Notes: a model not told the origin generated them from the letters alone. DNA of 64,000 nt from Bacteroides congonensis (GCF_900130125.1 NZ_FQXY01000009.1:1-64000), one strand, 5' to 3'. Shown: positions 51,147 to 60,779, numbered from the stretch's first letter. Translations and numbers: made by a program.

Positions 51147-52103
51147 TTATTTGTTTACTACATTTTCCGGCTTTCCGGCAGCATATGCTTGTAAGTTGCC
51201 GATTGCAATATTCATCAAGCGTTCACGAGCTTCCAATGTTGCCCATGCAATATGCGGAGTGATATAGCAATTCTTTGCTGTCAGCAGTGGATTGTCTGCA
51301 CAAGGAGGTTCAGTAGAAAGAACATCCACCCCGGCTGCATAAATCTTACCGCTGTTCAATGCATCCGCCAGATCCTGTTCGTTGATTAGCGGGCCACGAC
51401 CGGTATTGATTAAGATAGCAGTCGGCTTCATCATAGCAAGGCGACGGGCATTCACCATTTCGCGTGTCTCGGGAGTAAGCGGGCAATGCAAGCTGATAAT
51501 ATCACATTCACTGAACAGTTGGTCTAAATCCATCTTTTTGATTTCCGGTGGCAACTGGAAGTGTGACTTTGAAGTCAATGCATATACCTGCATTCCAAAA
51601 CCGATGGCGACACGTGCAGTCGTATATCCGGTATTTCCCAGTCCGACCAGTCCGATTTTCTTTTCTCTGAGTTCCATCAGCGGAGTATCCCAAAAGCAGA
51701 AGTCCTTGCTGTTTGCCCAACGGCCTTTGTGTACTTCTTCAGAATGGTGTTGTACTTGTTGAGTGATATTCAGAATATGCGCAAATACCATCTGTGCAAC
51801 AGAGGCGGTGCTGTATGAAGGAATATTAGTAACGATGATTCCCCGTTCTTTGGCGGCAGCAGTGTCGACTACATTGTATCCGGTAGCTAATACGCCGATA
51901 TATTTCAGTTCGGGCAGTGCAGCCATGTGGTCTGCGTTGATGATTACTTTATTAGTCAGAAGCACTTCTGCTCCGGCTGCACGTTCTAATACTTCTTCAG
52001 GAGCGGTACGATCGTAAATCGTGCATTCTCCGAGAGCTTTTATACCTTCCCAGGACAAATCACCGGGATTGGCGGCAAAACCGTCTAAAACTACAATCTT
52101 CAT
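51147..52103 (-). CDS. D-2-hydroxyacid dehydrogenase
   Basis: 318 residues. The NAD-binding Rossmann motif is GLVGLGNTGYTTARVAIGFGM, with catalytic arginine in LINTGRGPLINEQDLADAL, glutamate in GVDVLSTEPP and histidine in ITPHIAWAT. It belongs to the group of hydroxypyruvate/glycerate or lactate dehydrogenases (length normal). Substrate is not determined from sequence, but the closest pattern is glycerate dehydrogenase-like. It is a single gene between the cydB terminator and a 25-bp inverted repeat. Confidence 0.9.
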   Translation of the reverse strand: MKIVVLDGFAANPGDLSWEGIKALGECTIYDRTAPEEVLERAAGAEVLLTNKVIINADHMAALPELKYIGVLATGYNVVDTAAAKERGIIVTNIPSYSTASVAQMVFAHILNITQQVQHHSEEVHKGRWANSKDFCFWDTPLMELREKKIGLVGLGNTGYTTARVAIGFGMQVYALTSKSHFQLPPEIKKMDLDQLFSECDIISLHCPLTPETREMVNARRLAMMKPTAILINTGRGPLINEQDLADALNSGKIYAAGVDVLSTEPPCADNPLLTAKNCYITPHIAWATLEARERLMNIAIGNLQAYAAGKPENVVNK

Positions 52104-52167
52104 TTCAATTTTTATATTAATAATATGTTGTACGTCTGTTATACGTCTTTCTTTAACAAGATATTGA

Positions 52168-52261
52168 TTTTTCAGGCACGGATTACACGGATAACGTTGC
52201 TGCTTTTTGCAAAATCATTTTTTAAGAAACCGTGAAATCCGTGTAATCCGTGCCTGAAAAA
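52168..52261. repeat. 25-bp perfect inverted repeat between two leftward genes
   Basis: The arms at 52168-52192 and 52237-52261 (core CAGGCACGGATTACACGGAT) are perfect inverse complements around a 44-base spacer. The outer ends are T-runs, so the structure can act as a terminator after the rarA-like gene. The pattern resembles repeated 'GATTACACGGAT' elements that I recall from Bacteroides intergenic regions, so it may be one member of a dispersed family. Confidence 0.7.
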
Positions 52262-52263
52262 CA

Positions 52264-53535
52264 TCATTTCTTGAACTTGTCTCCCCACAACTGTATCATC
52301 CGTTCGGCATGTTTCTGTTCCGCAGCATTATTTTGCGGTTGCCATATCCGTTTATCTTTCAATTCATCCGGCAGGAATTGTTGCTTTACAAAGTTACCCT
52401 CATAACTATGTGCATACTTATATTCCTGTCCGTATCCTAATTGTTTCATCAATTTTGTAGGCGCATTGCGCAGATGCAACGGAACAGGCAGATTTCCGGT
52501 AGAACGAACCAACTCCAACGCATCATTAATCGCACTATATGCCGAATTGCTTTTAGGGCTCGTTGCCAGATAAATCGTAGCTTCCGCTAAAGGAATACGT
52601 CCTTCCGGCCAACCGATTTTCATCAACGTGTCAAAACAGGCATTCGCAATAAGTAACGCATTCGGATTGGCTAGCCCGATATCTTCCGAAGCCGAAATGA
52701 CAAGTCGGCGGGCAATGAAAGCAGGGTCTTCGCCACCTTCCACCATGCGGGCAAGCCAGTAAATAGCTCCGTCCGGATCACTTCCGCGAATCGACTTGAT
52801 AAAAGCAGAGATAATATCATAATGCATTTCCCCGTCCTTATCGTATGCCAACGGATTCTGCTGCAACCGTTCAGTCACCATCTCATCGGTGATAACCACC
52901 GTTTCTTCGGTTTCCGACTGAACGACAAGTTCCAGTATATTAAGTAATTTGCGGGCATCCCCACCGGAGAAGCGCAACATGGCTGTTGTTTCTTTCAATT
53001 CGATTTTGCGTTCCTTCAGTACGGTATCCGTAGCGATGGCACGTTGCAGAAGTTCCAATAAATCTTCCTTCTCCAACGACTTGAGCACATAAAGCTGACA
53101 ACGGGACAGGAGAGGGCGGATAACCTCGAACGACGGATTCTCCGTTGTCGCGCCAATCAGCGTGACAGTTCCGTTCTCTACCGCTCCCAACAAAGAATCC
53201 TGCTGTGACTTGCTGAACCGATGAATTTCATCAATAAACAGAATAGGGCTGGACTGTGAAAAGAAACGGTTACTCTTGGCACGGTCTATCACTTCGCGCA
53301 CATCCTTCACACCGGAAGTTACGGCGCTCAATGTATAAAACGGAGTTTCCAGTTTATTGGCAATGATTTGTGCCAACGTTGTTTTACCCACTCCGGGAGG
53401 GCCCCAAAGGATAAAAGAAGAGATGCGTCCTGCATCAATCATCTTGCGCAAGACAGCACCCGGCCCGACTAAATGTTTCTGGCCAATATAATCGTCTAAA
53501 GTCTTCGGCCGTAGCCGCTCTGCTAAAGGTTGCAT
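52264..53535 (-). CDS. rarA: RarA/MgsA recombination-associated AAA ATPase
   Basis: 423 residues. It starts MQPLAERLRPKTLDDYIGQKH and has Walker A GPPGVGKTT, Walker B LFIDEIHRFSK, sensor 1 LIGATTENPSFE, and a C-terminal tetramerisation part (YGQEYKYAHSYEGNFVKQQFLPD). RarA works on stalled replication forks. The start codon lies 6 bases after the DUF5686 stop, indicating that the two are cotranscribed. Confidence 0.96.
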   Translation of the reverse strand: MQPLAERLRPKTLDDYIGQKHLVGPGAVLRKMIDAGRISSFILWGPPGVGKTTLAQIIANKLETPFYTLSAVTSGVKDVREVIDRAKSNRFFSQSSPILFIDEIHRFSKSQQDSLLGAVENGTVTLIGATTENPSFEVIRPLLSRCQLYVLKSLEKEDLLELLQRAIATDTVLKERKIELKETTAMLRFSGGDARKLLNILELVVQSETEETVVITDEMVTERLQQNPLAYDKDGEMHYDIISAFIKSIRGSDPDGAIYWLARMVEGGEDPAFIARRLVISASEDIGLANPNALLIANACFDTLMKIGWPEGRIPLAEATIYLATSPKSNSAYSAINDALELVRSTGNLPVPLHLRNAPTKLMKQLGYGQEYKYAHSYEGNFVKQQFLPDELKDKRIWQPQNNAAEQKHAERMIQLWGDKFKK

Positions 53536-53540
53536 AATTC

Positions 53541-56117
53541 TTAAAATACCATTAATACCATGAAACGAATACCGTTCTTGTTGATACCCGGATTGTCACG
53601 GTAGGTGAAACGATGTACATACTCAACGTGCAACAACTTGAAAATGTTGTAGATGCCGACACTTGCTTCGACATACGGCACTTTCGGATCCATCACGAAA
53701 CTGGTAAATTTACCGTCGCGTGTCGGGAAACGGAACAAATCGGGATTGCTGCTCTTGAACGGATTGTTCTTATCTGTCAACGTCCCCCACAATGCACGGA
53801 CACGGAACATCTCTCTCCACTTCAAGTTTTTGATGAGCGGAATACGGTTGAATAGTTTCCCATTCATGTCATAAGACAAGGACACGGAAGCGAAACGGTC
53901 GTTCAGGAATTCCATGTTATTGATAAGGTTGAACGTCTCTCGCTGCGTGATGTACGATAAGTTGGCTTCCGGCAGAATCAACAGCGGGAAAGGAACTGTA
54001 TTCCATTCCGCCCCTGCTTTCAGGCTGCAATCTATCTTACCCCAGGAAGCGGGAAGCCAGAAGCGTTTCCACACACTTGCTTCTGTGCGGTTGAAGTTGT
54101 ATTCTCCGCCCAATACACCTTTGAATCCCATTGCATGAGTAAGCGTAAAGATAGGGGCATCCAGCGATACTGGCACACGGCGTTGCTTGGAGTTGACGAA
54201 AGATTCGCCCGGCGCATAACGCAGCGTCAGGCTCGCTTCGGTAGTCGTAACGTCATGTACACGGGTTTGCGCAGCGTCGTTACGCAGATATTCCAATTTT
54301 CCGGTAGGTTCGTCGTTACGGTGGCGGAGCATCGCTTTCACTCCAAATCCCGTAAGCGTTTCGAGTTCGTAGTTGACGGTCGCGTCACGCATATAAGACA
54401 TTTGGTCTACCGTCGTCGTTTTCAGTGACAGGAAGATATTGTCCTTATCCGTAAACAGGAACTTATCCATCGGCGACATTACATCATAACTATACGTTGC
54501 CGAAATATAATGTTTCGGGAACTCCCAAACCACATAATCACGTTTATTGAACGAATAAGTCAGCGTACCGCTGTATTTCCATCGCTCGTCTTTCAGACCG
54601 TAGGCGCCGTAGCCACTCAAGAACCAGTGTTTGTCGAAATGAGCCGTAGTCATACCGCTCAACCGGAAACGGGTTCCGTCAATGTAGTTGCTTGAAATCA
54701 TGGTGTTGATAGGGCCGATATCCACTTTGCTCGGATGTCCTTTGCTTCCTGTCTCCACAAAGTTCTCAATCAGGGCTTTCGCTCCGAAGATGATATATTT
54801 GAATCCCGGAATCTGTTCGAGACGGTTGACGAATACGTCCATTGTACTTTCTTTCTTCGTCAGCGGCACCTGTCGGACACTCGCCCAGTATTCATCACTT
54901 TTCGAAAGCATATCCGCTTCCTTTATCACGCTTCCTTTCAACCGGAAAAGCCGTTGCTCGATAGGGTCGAATTTATAATCGCTGTATTTTGTGATTCTCT
55001 CCACCTGCAATCCCCCTGCTGTTTTGTTGGAACTCCATGAAAGGTCTACGGTCATATTATCGTCGGACAATACCCAGTTGCCGTTCGGTAACTGTTCGTA
55101 CTGCTGCACGATATCCATGCGGTTGACAAAGTTTACTCCGGTTTTCTTAGGCAGGTTCATCGTACATTTCTGGACGGCATATGTAGAATCGTTCAGTACA
55201 TACAAATGTCCGGTGAATCCGAAGTCCTGCGAATTCTGTGGAACGAAAGTCAGATGTACGCATTCGCGCTTGTCCACCATCAATGTGTCCATCAGATAAT
55301 ATTTATAGAAAGAAATGGCATTGTTGCCGATAGGGCTTACGAAACGCTGTTGGAGCAGGCGGATATCATCGTCATAAATATTAATGTCGGCAAAGACGTC
55401 TTTCAGAACAGTGCCGAGCATATCTCCCGTTGAGAAGAATTCTTCGATACCGTTGGAATTCTTTCCTTTGATGATGGTTTTCTTATTTTCGGGATTTTTA
55501 CGATAGATGGTTTGCGAAGCCGTCTCCTGTACGGAAATGGGGAGAATCAACTTGTTCGTAGTTTCTGATACTTCCACCTGGTCTCTGAGGAAGGAATATT
55601 TCTTGTAGATACCTTTTTCGAGTTTTTCCGGGGTGAGGTCGTTGATAGACATTTTCATCTTCTCGTACTTGTCGTACTGATAGTAGTCGTTCACTTCGAG
55701 GACTTGCGCCTTCTTGTGCTCGATAACCTTTTTCATGAATTCGACTGCCGGATTGTTCTTGCGGGAGTATTTTTCTTTTTGTGGTTTTACAACGACTTCA
55801 TTCAGGATTACATTGTCCGGAGCTAACTGGACATTGACTGTTTGGTTGCCATAACTGACTTTCACAGTTTTGCTGACATAACCAATGGCGGAGAAAACAA
55901 GTGTTCCCCCATTTCTGCGTGCTTCAAGACTATATTCCCCGTCAATATTGGTGATAGTACCCATATCTCTTTTTTCCTGATAGTAAACAGAGATATACAT
56001 TAACGGTTCATGTGTCACTGAATCAGTAACTACCCCCTTTATTTGCTGTGCAAACGCATTTGAAGCTGCCAATACAAGTAAGAGCAGTATAAGTATTTTG
56101 TTATATCGTTGTCTCAT
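53541..56117 (-). CDS. DUF5686 outer-membrane protein with a carboxypeptidase-like domain
   Basis: 858 residues from ATG 56117, which gives a clean signal peptide (KILILLLLVLAASNAFAQ). A CarboxypepD-like beta domain at about 20-100 (IKGVVTDSVTHEPLMYISVY; EYSLEARRNGGTLVFSAIGY) resembles those before TonB-linked proteins. A long region with beta-hairpins to a C-terminal barrel (FRFPTRDGKFTSFVMDPKVPY; VEYVHRFTYRDNPGINKNGI) matches the DUF5686 family. No TonB box is seen. It probably sits in the outer membrane; function unknown. The longer start at 56249 is disfavoured because it adds a non-signal leader. Confidence 0.85.
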   Translation of the reverse strand: MRQRYNKILILLLLVLAASNAFAQQIKGVVTDSVTHEPLMYISVYYQEKRDMGTITNIDGEYSLEARRNGGTLVFSAIGYVSKTVKVSYGNQTVNVQLAPDNVILNEVVVKPQKEKYSRKNNPAVEFMKKVIEHKKAQVLEVNDYYQYDKYEKMKMSINDLTPEKLEKGIYKKYSFLRDQVEVSETTNKLILPISVQETASQTIYRKNPENKKTIIKGKNSNGIEEFFSTGDMLGTVLKDVFADINIYDDDIRLLQQRFVSPIGNNAISFYKYYLMDTLMVDKRECVHLTFVPQNSQDFGFTGHLYVLNDSTYAVQKCTMNLPKKTGVNFVNRMDIVQQYEQLPNGNWVLSDDNMTVDLSWSSNKTAGGLQVERITKYSDYKFDPIEQRLFRLKGSVIKEADMLSKSDEYWASVRQVPLTKKESTMDVFVNRLEQIPGFKYIIFGAKALIENFVETGSKGHPSKVDIGPINTMISSNYIDGTRFRLSGMTTAHFDKHWFLSGYGAYGLKDERWKYSGTLTYSFNKRDYVVWEFPKHYISATYSYDVMSPMDKFLFTDKDNIFLSLKTTTVDQMSYMRDATVNYELETLTGFGVKAMLRHRNDEPTGKLEYLRNDAAQTRVHDVTTTEASLTLRYAPGESFVNSKQRRVPVSLDAPIFTLTHAMGFKGVLGGEYNFNRTEASVWKRFWLPASWGKIDCSLKAGAEWNTVPFPLLILPEANLSYITQRETFNLINNMEFLNDRFASVSLSYDMNGKLFNRIPLIKNLKWREMFRVRALWGTLTDKNNPFKSSNPDLFRFPTRDGKFTSFVMDPKVPYVEASVGIYNIFKLLHVEYVHRFTYRDNPGINKNGIRFMVLMVF

Positions 56118-56135
56118 AACGTTCGTAGTAGGGCG

Positions 56136-56166
56136 CAAAGTTAACAAATAACTCTCATGATGAGAG
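56136..56166 (-). promoter_or_regulatory. -7 box and palindrome upstream of the DUF5686 gene
   Basis: Minus strand TAACTTTG (complement of 56136-56143) matches TAnnTTTG, 19 bases before the ATG. CTCTCATGATGAGAG (56152-56166) is a perfect 15-base palindrome upstream of it, a likely operator site. No -33 TTG is clear. Confidence 0.45.
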
Positions 56167-56267
56167 AATATATAACTTTTTTTACCCATCGTTTTTGGTT
56201 GTTTACAAGCATATATCACCCGATGCTCAAATAAGTCAGCCTCGGACATATATATTTAACAACTAGT

Positions 56268-56430
56268 TTCAGATTTAGTTTCATCCGTTGAAACTATTTG
56301 TTCCATTACTTGAAACCGGAGTTTCATCGGCAAGAAACTAAAGTTTCAACGGTGAGAAACTAGAGTTTCAACAGTATGAAACTAAAGTTTCAAGGCATGA
56401 AACACTTAGTTTCAAGGCGTGTTGAAACTA
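56268..56430. repeat. 22-bp iteron-like palindromic array
   Basis: Copies start at 56290, 56312, 56334, 56356, 56378, 56399 and 56424, that is 22, 22, 22, 22, 21 and 25 bases apart; a degenerate unit begins at 56268. The typical unit is GAAACTAAAGTTTCAACGGT, containing the palindrome GAAACTNNAGTTTC. It lies between the DUF5686 promoter and the wecB stop. Two-turn helical spacing suggests a binding array for one protein. A further 9-bp palindrome (CTTGCCCTA/TAGGGCAAG, 56431-56460) closes the stretch. Confidence 0.8.
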
Positions 56431-56471
56431 CTTGCCCTACGCTTGACAGAATAGGGCAAGTAAGGTTGTTG

Positions 56472-57557
56472 TTATTTGCTTGATAGAATCTGTACGATAC
56501 GCTCTGCGGTGCGTCCGTCCCAACGTTCGGGGAGTTCGCCGCGCTTCCATTCGCCTTTCATCAGCGTATCCATTGCTTTGGCAAGTAGAGCCGGATCTTC
56601 TCCGACAAGTTCGTTGGTTCCCATGCGCCACGTTTCCGGGTGTTCGGCATACGTATTGAGGGTGATACAAGGAATGCCCAGGAAGGTTGCTTCTTCCGCC
56701 ACGTTTCCGGAGTCGGTAATAATTCCTTTTGCCTTATTAATCAGATAACCGAAGAAAAGATAGTTCTGTGGCGGCATGATATGCAGATTCGGAGCTTCGA
56801 TGCCCAGTTCTTTGATGGCATTGCGCACGTAGGTGTGCAGCGGTGCTACGATAGGCATGCCGGCAGACTTTTCAATGATTGTTTCCATTAGTCGTTTCAG
56901 ATTCTCTCTGTCATTGAGCAATACGCGGCGGTTGAGGGTGAGCAGGAGATAATTGCCTTCCTGCAATCCCAGTACGGAGAACCATATCGGTTTGAGCAAG
57001 CGGTTGCGGTTGTAGCGGATGGCATCTATAAGGATATTGCCTACATAATATACGTTTTCACTTTCCGTTCCTGTCTGGTTCAGGTTGCGGTTGGCAACCA
57101 TACCGGCTGTAAACAGGTAGTCGGATAGTCCGTCCGTAATCATGCGGTTCACTTCTTTTGGCATCTTCATGTCGAAAGAACGGGTTCCGGCTACGAGGTG
57201 TGCCACCTTGATTCCTTGCTTTTTGGCAACGATGGCGCAACTCATGGTTGCAGTCAGGTCGTCTACCACAAGAACAACGTGTGCCGGGTTTTCGGTCAGC
57301 TCCTGTTCGAAAGCTACCATGATTCCTGCTGTCAAAGTCGTTGGATTACTGCTTTCCACTCCCAGATAGACATCGGGAGCTTTCATGTCGAGATCCGAAA
57401 AGAGAGAAGCATCCAGACTCGTATCCTCTTTTCTGCCCGTATAGACCAGTCGGTAAGAGATACTTTTACCCAGCGCCCGTGCGGCTTCAATAGCGCGTGT
57501 AATGGGAGCTATCTTCATGAAATTGGGGCGTGCCCCGGCAACAATTGTTATTTTCAT
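56472..57557 (-). CDS. wecB: UDP-N-acetylglucosamine 2-epimerase (non-hydrolysing)
   Basis: 361 residues. GARPNFMKIAPITRAIEAA is the typical start of the family, with VLVVDDLTATMSCAIVAKKQG, HLVAGTRSFDMKMPKEVNR and ITDSGNVAEEATFLGIPCITL (donor-binding motif) following. It converts UDP-GlcNAc to UDP-ManNAc for capsule or cell-wall sugars. Its length is normal. A -7-like box TACATTTG (complement of 57592-57599) lies 35 bases upstream. Gene neighbours give no polysaccharide cluster, so the pathway is not fixed. Confidence 0.92.
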   Translation of the reverse strand: MKITIVAGARPNFMKIAPITRAIEAARALGKSISYRLVYTGRKEDTSLDASLFSDLDMKAPDVYLGVESSNPTTLTAGIMVAFEQELTENPAHVVLVVDDLTATMSCAIVAKKQGIKVAHLVAGTRSFDMKMPKEVNRMITDGLSDYLFTAGMVANRNLNQTGTESENVYYVGNILIDAIRYNRNRLLKPIWFSVLGLQEGNYLLLTLNRRVLLNDRENLKRLMETIIEKSAGMPIVAPLHTYVRNAIKELGIEAPNLHIMPPQNYLFFGYLINKAKGIITDSGNVAEEATFLGIPCITLNTYAEHPETWRMGTNELVGEDPALLAKAMDTLMKGEWKRGELPERWDGRTAERIVQILSSK

Positions 57558-57649
57558 ATTGTTTCTATCATATTCGGTTTAATTCGTGAAGCAAATGTAC
57601 ATTTTCTTACGGAATTTATTCGTTACTTTGCATACAAAATAACAAATAT

Positions 57650-58288
57650 ATGCCCACATTCGTTCAAATTCTTGATTTTATAGGCACATTTGCCTTTGCT
57701 ATTAGTGGTATCCGGCTCGCTTCGGCAAAACGTTTCGACTGGTTCGGAGCCTATGTTGTAGGACTTGCTACGGCTATCGGTGGTGGTACTCTTCGTGATG
57801 TCCTGCTCGATGTTACTCCGGGATGGATGACAAATCCCATTTATCTGATTTGTACGGGACTGGCTTTGCTATGGGTTATCTGCTTCGGACGCTGGCTTAT
57901 CCGGCTCAACAATACGTTCTTTATCTTCGACTCCATCGGACTGGCGTTGTTCACTGTGGTAGGTGTGGGTAAAAGCATTGCCTTGGGCTATCCTTTTTGG
58001 GTGGCAATCATTATGGGTAGCATCACGGGAGCGGCAGGTGGTGTGATTCGTGATGTCTTTATCAACGAAATTCCCCTGATATTCCGAAAAGAAATTTATG
58101 CGATGGCCTGTGTGGTAGGCGGCATTGCCTACTGGCTTTGCGATGTCGCAGGACTTGAGTCGTACGCATGCCAGCTAATCGGCGGGTCGGCCGTATTCCT
58201 GACCCGCATCCTGGCTGTAAAATATCACATCTGCCTGCCTATATTAAAAGGTGGGGAAGATATAAAAGAAGATGTAAAAGAGGAGTAG
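57650..58288 (+). CDS. TRIC-type cation channel family protein (UPF0126)
   Basis: 212 residues, seven membrane segments in two similar halves. The first half has DFIGTFAFAISGIRLASAKR and GGGTLRDVLLDVTPGWM, the second DSIGLALFTVVGVGKS and AAGGVIRDVFINEIPLIFR. The repeated GG-x-(L/I)RD motif is the hallmark of the UPF0126/TRIC fold. It is probably a cation channel in the inner membrane; ion not determined. It is divergent from wecB. Confidence 0.9.
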   Translation: MPTFVQILDFIGTFAFAISGIRLASAKRFDWFGAYVVGLATAIGGGTLRDVLLDVTPGWMTNPIYLICTGLALLWVICFGRWLIRLNNTFFIFDSIGLALFTVVGVGKSIALGYPFWVAIIMGSITGAAGGVIRDVFINEIPLIFRKEIYAMACVVGGIAYWLCDVAGLESYACQLIGGSAVFLTRILAVKYHICLPILKGGEDIKEDVKEE

Positions 58289-58292
58289 GGGC

Positions 58293-58787
58293 TTACTCGT
58301 CTTTCATTTCCAGTTCTCCCTGAAAACTGATGGATTGCCGGTTCTGCATATTCACATCAATGCTTGCCGAACCGTTGGAGTACACTTTTGCCCTGAATTC
58401 AAATCTGTCTTCGGGATTCCGGGCGATGAATTCGATGATGGCATTTCCTTTCTTATCCATTTCCATGCTGTATTCCTTGAGGGGTGCCCGGAAGTTCAGT
58501 CCGTCCCCGCCACCATAAGGGATACTGTAAGCCCGTCCGAAATAAGGCAGATAGGAAATGACCGAATCATTTCTAATCTCCAATGAGTAGGGAGATGTCA
58601 GAGGAATGGAACGTCCGCGCATCGGCAGGGCGGTCTGTACATCTATCTTATAGTTCTCGGATGCGATGATCTTTTTTACAGCTTCTTTCTTTTGTTCCTT
58701 TTTCTCCTTTTTACTTTGAGCCGAAAGGGTAGGGAAGCCTACTAGCAGGGCTAGCAGCAACATTAAGATTTGTTTCTTCGTTTTCAT
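58293..58787 (-). CDS. DUF4251 family secreted protein
   Basis: 164 residues from ATG 58787 with a signal peptide (KKQILMLLLALLVGFPTLSAQ), a lysine-rich linker (SKKEKKEQKKEAVKKI) and a beta-rich domain (SYLPYFGRAYSIPYGGGDG; FRAKVYSNGSASIDVN). I recognise it as DUF4251, common in Bacteroidetes and of unknown function, found in the cell envelope. Its stop is only 5 bases from that of the convergent TRIC gene. Confidence 0.85.
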   Translation of the reverse strand: MKTKKQILMLLLALLVGFPTLSAQSKKEKKEQKKEAVKKIIASENYKIDVQTALPMRGRSIPLTSPYSLEIRNDSVISYLPYFGRAYSIPYGGGDGLNFRAPLKEYSMEMDKKGNAIIEFIARNPEDRFEFRAKVYSNGSASIDVNMQNRQSISFQGELEMKDE

Positions 58788-58980
58788 ATCAGTTGCATTT
58801 AGGTTGATATTTACATGTATAACAATCAAATATACTAAAAAGTCAGGAACTCTTCTCTTTTCTTTAATGAAAATTAAACAGAAATCCTGACCTTTGCCGT
58901 AATGTATGCCTTACCTTATGTTCCGATATGTCTTGCCTATACCTTATATATAAGGAGAACTTAGACTTATATAAGGGAAC

Positions 58981-59943
58981 TTAGAACTGTTCCAATATCT
59001 CAATCCGCTTTTCAATAGGGGGATGAGTGGCGAACAAACCACTTAGTTGGCTGTATAATCCTTTTGTTTTCTTTTTAGGATTTTGAATGAATAATTGGGC
59101 TACATCTTTCCGTTCAACAGCTTCTATCGCCGGGTCGACAGATATTTTACGCAAAGCACTGGCGAGCGCCAACGGATTCTTCGTCATTTCTGCCGAACCT
59201 GCATCTGCCATGTATTCGCGCTTGCGTGAAATGGCAAAACGCATCAGGCTAGAGAAAAGAAAACCGATGGCAGCTATCAGCAAAGCAACAAGCATAAAGA
59301 GGAAAATTCCTCCGCTACCTTTACTGTTGCTACGTACACGTATATGTGTTATTGCATAAAACGTGATTTCCGTCAGCATGGAGAAGATGCCTACAAATAC
59401 GATGGAGATAATCAACAGGCGCACATCCCGGTTACGAATATGAGTCAGTTCATGTCCGATGACCGCTTCCAGTTCTTCATCATTTAGTTTCTTGATGATG
59501 CCTTCCGAAAGAGTGATTGTATATGTACGGTCATTGATGCCACTTGCAAATGCATTCAGCGAATTATCATAGATGATATTTATCTTTGGCATGCTCATCC
59601 CTTGAGTCATACAGAGGTTTTCCACCAGATTATAAACGCGTTTGTTCTCTTTGCGGTCTAGCGGTTTGGAACCTGTGGCGGAATTGATAATACTTGTATT
59701 AGCCCAATAGGCAATAAGAAACCAAATCAGCACTACTCCTAAAGTATATGGCAGGGAAGAAAGGAATAAATGATTGACCATAGGCATCATTTCAACTTCC
59801 ATGCTTTTTCCGTATCCGAAAAGAATCAGCAGGTAGCAGGACAGATACAGGAGTGCTGTCACTAGACAAGGAAAAAGGATTAATAGGAACACGGAACGTA
59901 AGTTGTTCCGGCTCTGCTGTGTTTGGATTCCGACGTATTGCAT
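58981..59943 (-). CDS. HtpX-like M48 family metalloprotease
   Basis: 320 residues. The zinc site HELTH appears in EAVIGHELTHIRNRDVRLL (near residue 165), and the third ligand lies in KREYMADAGSAEMT. Four membrane spans are at about 20-42, 50-75, 185-205 and 220-245. It cuts damaged membrane proteins. It follows the LemA gene in one operon, the pairing known for HtpX/LemA in many bacteria. Confidence 0.9.
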   Translation of the reverse strand: MQYVGIQTQQSRNNLRSVFLLILFPCLVTALLYLSCYLLILFGYGKSMEVEMMPMVNHLFLSSLPYTLGVVLIWFLIAYWANTSIINSATGSKPLDRKENKRVYNLVENLCMTQGMSMPKINIIYDNSLNAFASGINDRTYTITLSEGIIKKLNDEELEAVIGHELTHIRNRDVRLLIISIVFVGIFSMLTEITFYAITHIRVRSNSKGSGGIFLFMLVALLIAAIGFLFSSLMRFAISRKREYMADAGSAEMTKNPLALASALRKISVDPAIEAVERKDVAQLFIQNPKKKTKGLYSQLSGLFATHPPIEKRIEILEQF

Positions 59944-59978
59944 CGCGTGTTTGATTTATGCAGTGAGTGAATGGTGGA

Positions 59979-60539
59979 TTAGAAATTGATTTTGGGAGCC
60001 TGTTCCAAATTGGCGCGTTCGTTCTTACCCAAGTCGAACATGATTTCCCTTTGGAATCCGGTCATGCCTGCTATGATATTTGAAGGGAAGGTCTGCACGG
60101 CGTTATTGTACTCTTTGGTTGCCGAGTTGAAATAACGGCGGACAGCAGCCAGCTTATTCTCCACATCGGCTATTTCTTCCTGTAATTGCAGGAAATTCTG
60201 ATTCGCTTTCAGGTCGGGATAGGCTTCTAATGTGATTTTCAGTCCTGCGAGAGCAGAGCTTAACTGATTTTCAGCCGCTATCTTATCGTCGATAGTCTTA
60301 GCGTTGACAGCGCCGTTACGTGCCTGAATCACACGGTCGAGTGTCTCTTTTTCGTGTGCGGCATATCCTTTCACGGTATCTACCAATTGGGGAATCAGGT
60401 CATGGCGTTGCTTCAACTGTACGTCGATGTCGGCAAATGCGTTTTCACGGTTGTTTCTTAGTCTCACTAGCGAATTGTACATGGATGCAAAAATGATGCC
60501 CAGCAATACAATAATTCCTACAACAATAAGTATAGTCAT
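59979..60539 (-). CDS. lemA: LemA family protein
   Basis: 186 residues. One N-terminal membrane span (ILIVVGIIVLLGIIFASMYN), then a long helical bundle (RNNRENAFADIDVQLKQRHD; LVDTVKGYAAHEKETLDRV). Function unknown, but genetically linked with HtpX. It is first in the operon, with promoter at 60,570. Confidence 0.93.
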   Translation of the reverse strand: MTILIVVGIIVLLGIIFASMYNSLVRLRNNRENAFADIDVQLKQRHDLIPQLVDTVKGYAAHEKETLDRVIQARNGAVNAKTIDDKIAAENQLSSALAGLKITLEAYPDLKANQNFLQLQEEIADVENKLAAVRRYFNSATKEYNNAVQTFPSNIIAGMTGFQREIMFDLGKNERANLEQAPKINF

Positions 60540-60569
60540 CGTCTTTTAATTTATTAGATTAATGTTAAT

Positions 60570-60601
60570 CAAAAGTAATCTATTTGATTCTTTTAAGCAA
60601 A
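60570..60601 (-). promoter_or_regulatory. Promoter of the lemA-htpX operon
   Basis: Minus strand: TTTG (60598-60601), 20-bp spacer, TACTTTTG (60570-60577). It is a clean Bacteroidetes promoter, 31 bases before the lemA ATG. 60,602-60,779 towards the divergent sigma gene holds no other gene. Confidence 0.65.
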
Positions 60602-60779
60602 TGAATGAGAGATTTTTCTTCAAATATCACCCGAAAACTATCAGAAAGCACCCGAAAACTATCATTTGATAGAAATAACCCCTAAAAAATGATTGAAATT
60701 CCCCTGTATAAGACGCAAAATACCTTTAAACTTGCAACCGACGAGAAAAACGAAATATTAACCATAAAACCCTTAAAGT

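Noticed and set aside
56268..56430. Possible CRISPR array
   Set aside because: Repeats are only about 14-16 bp of conserved palindrome with 6-8 base variable parts; no cas genes, no long spacers.
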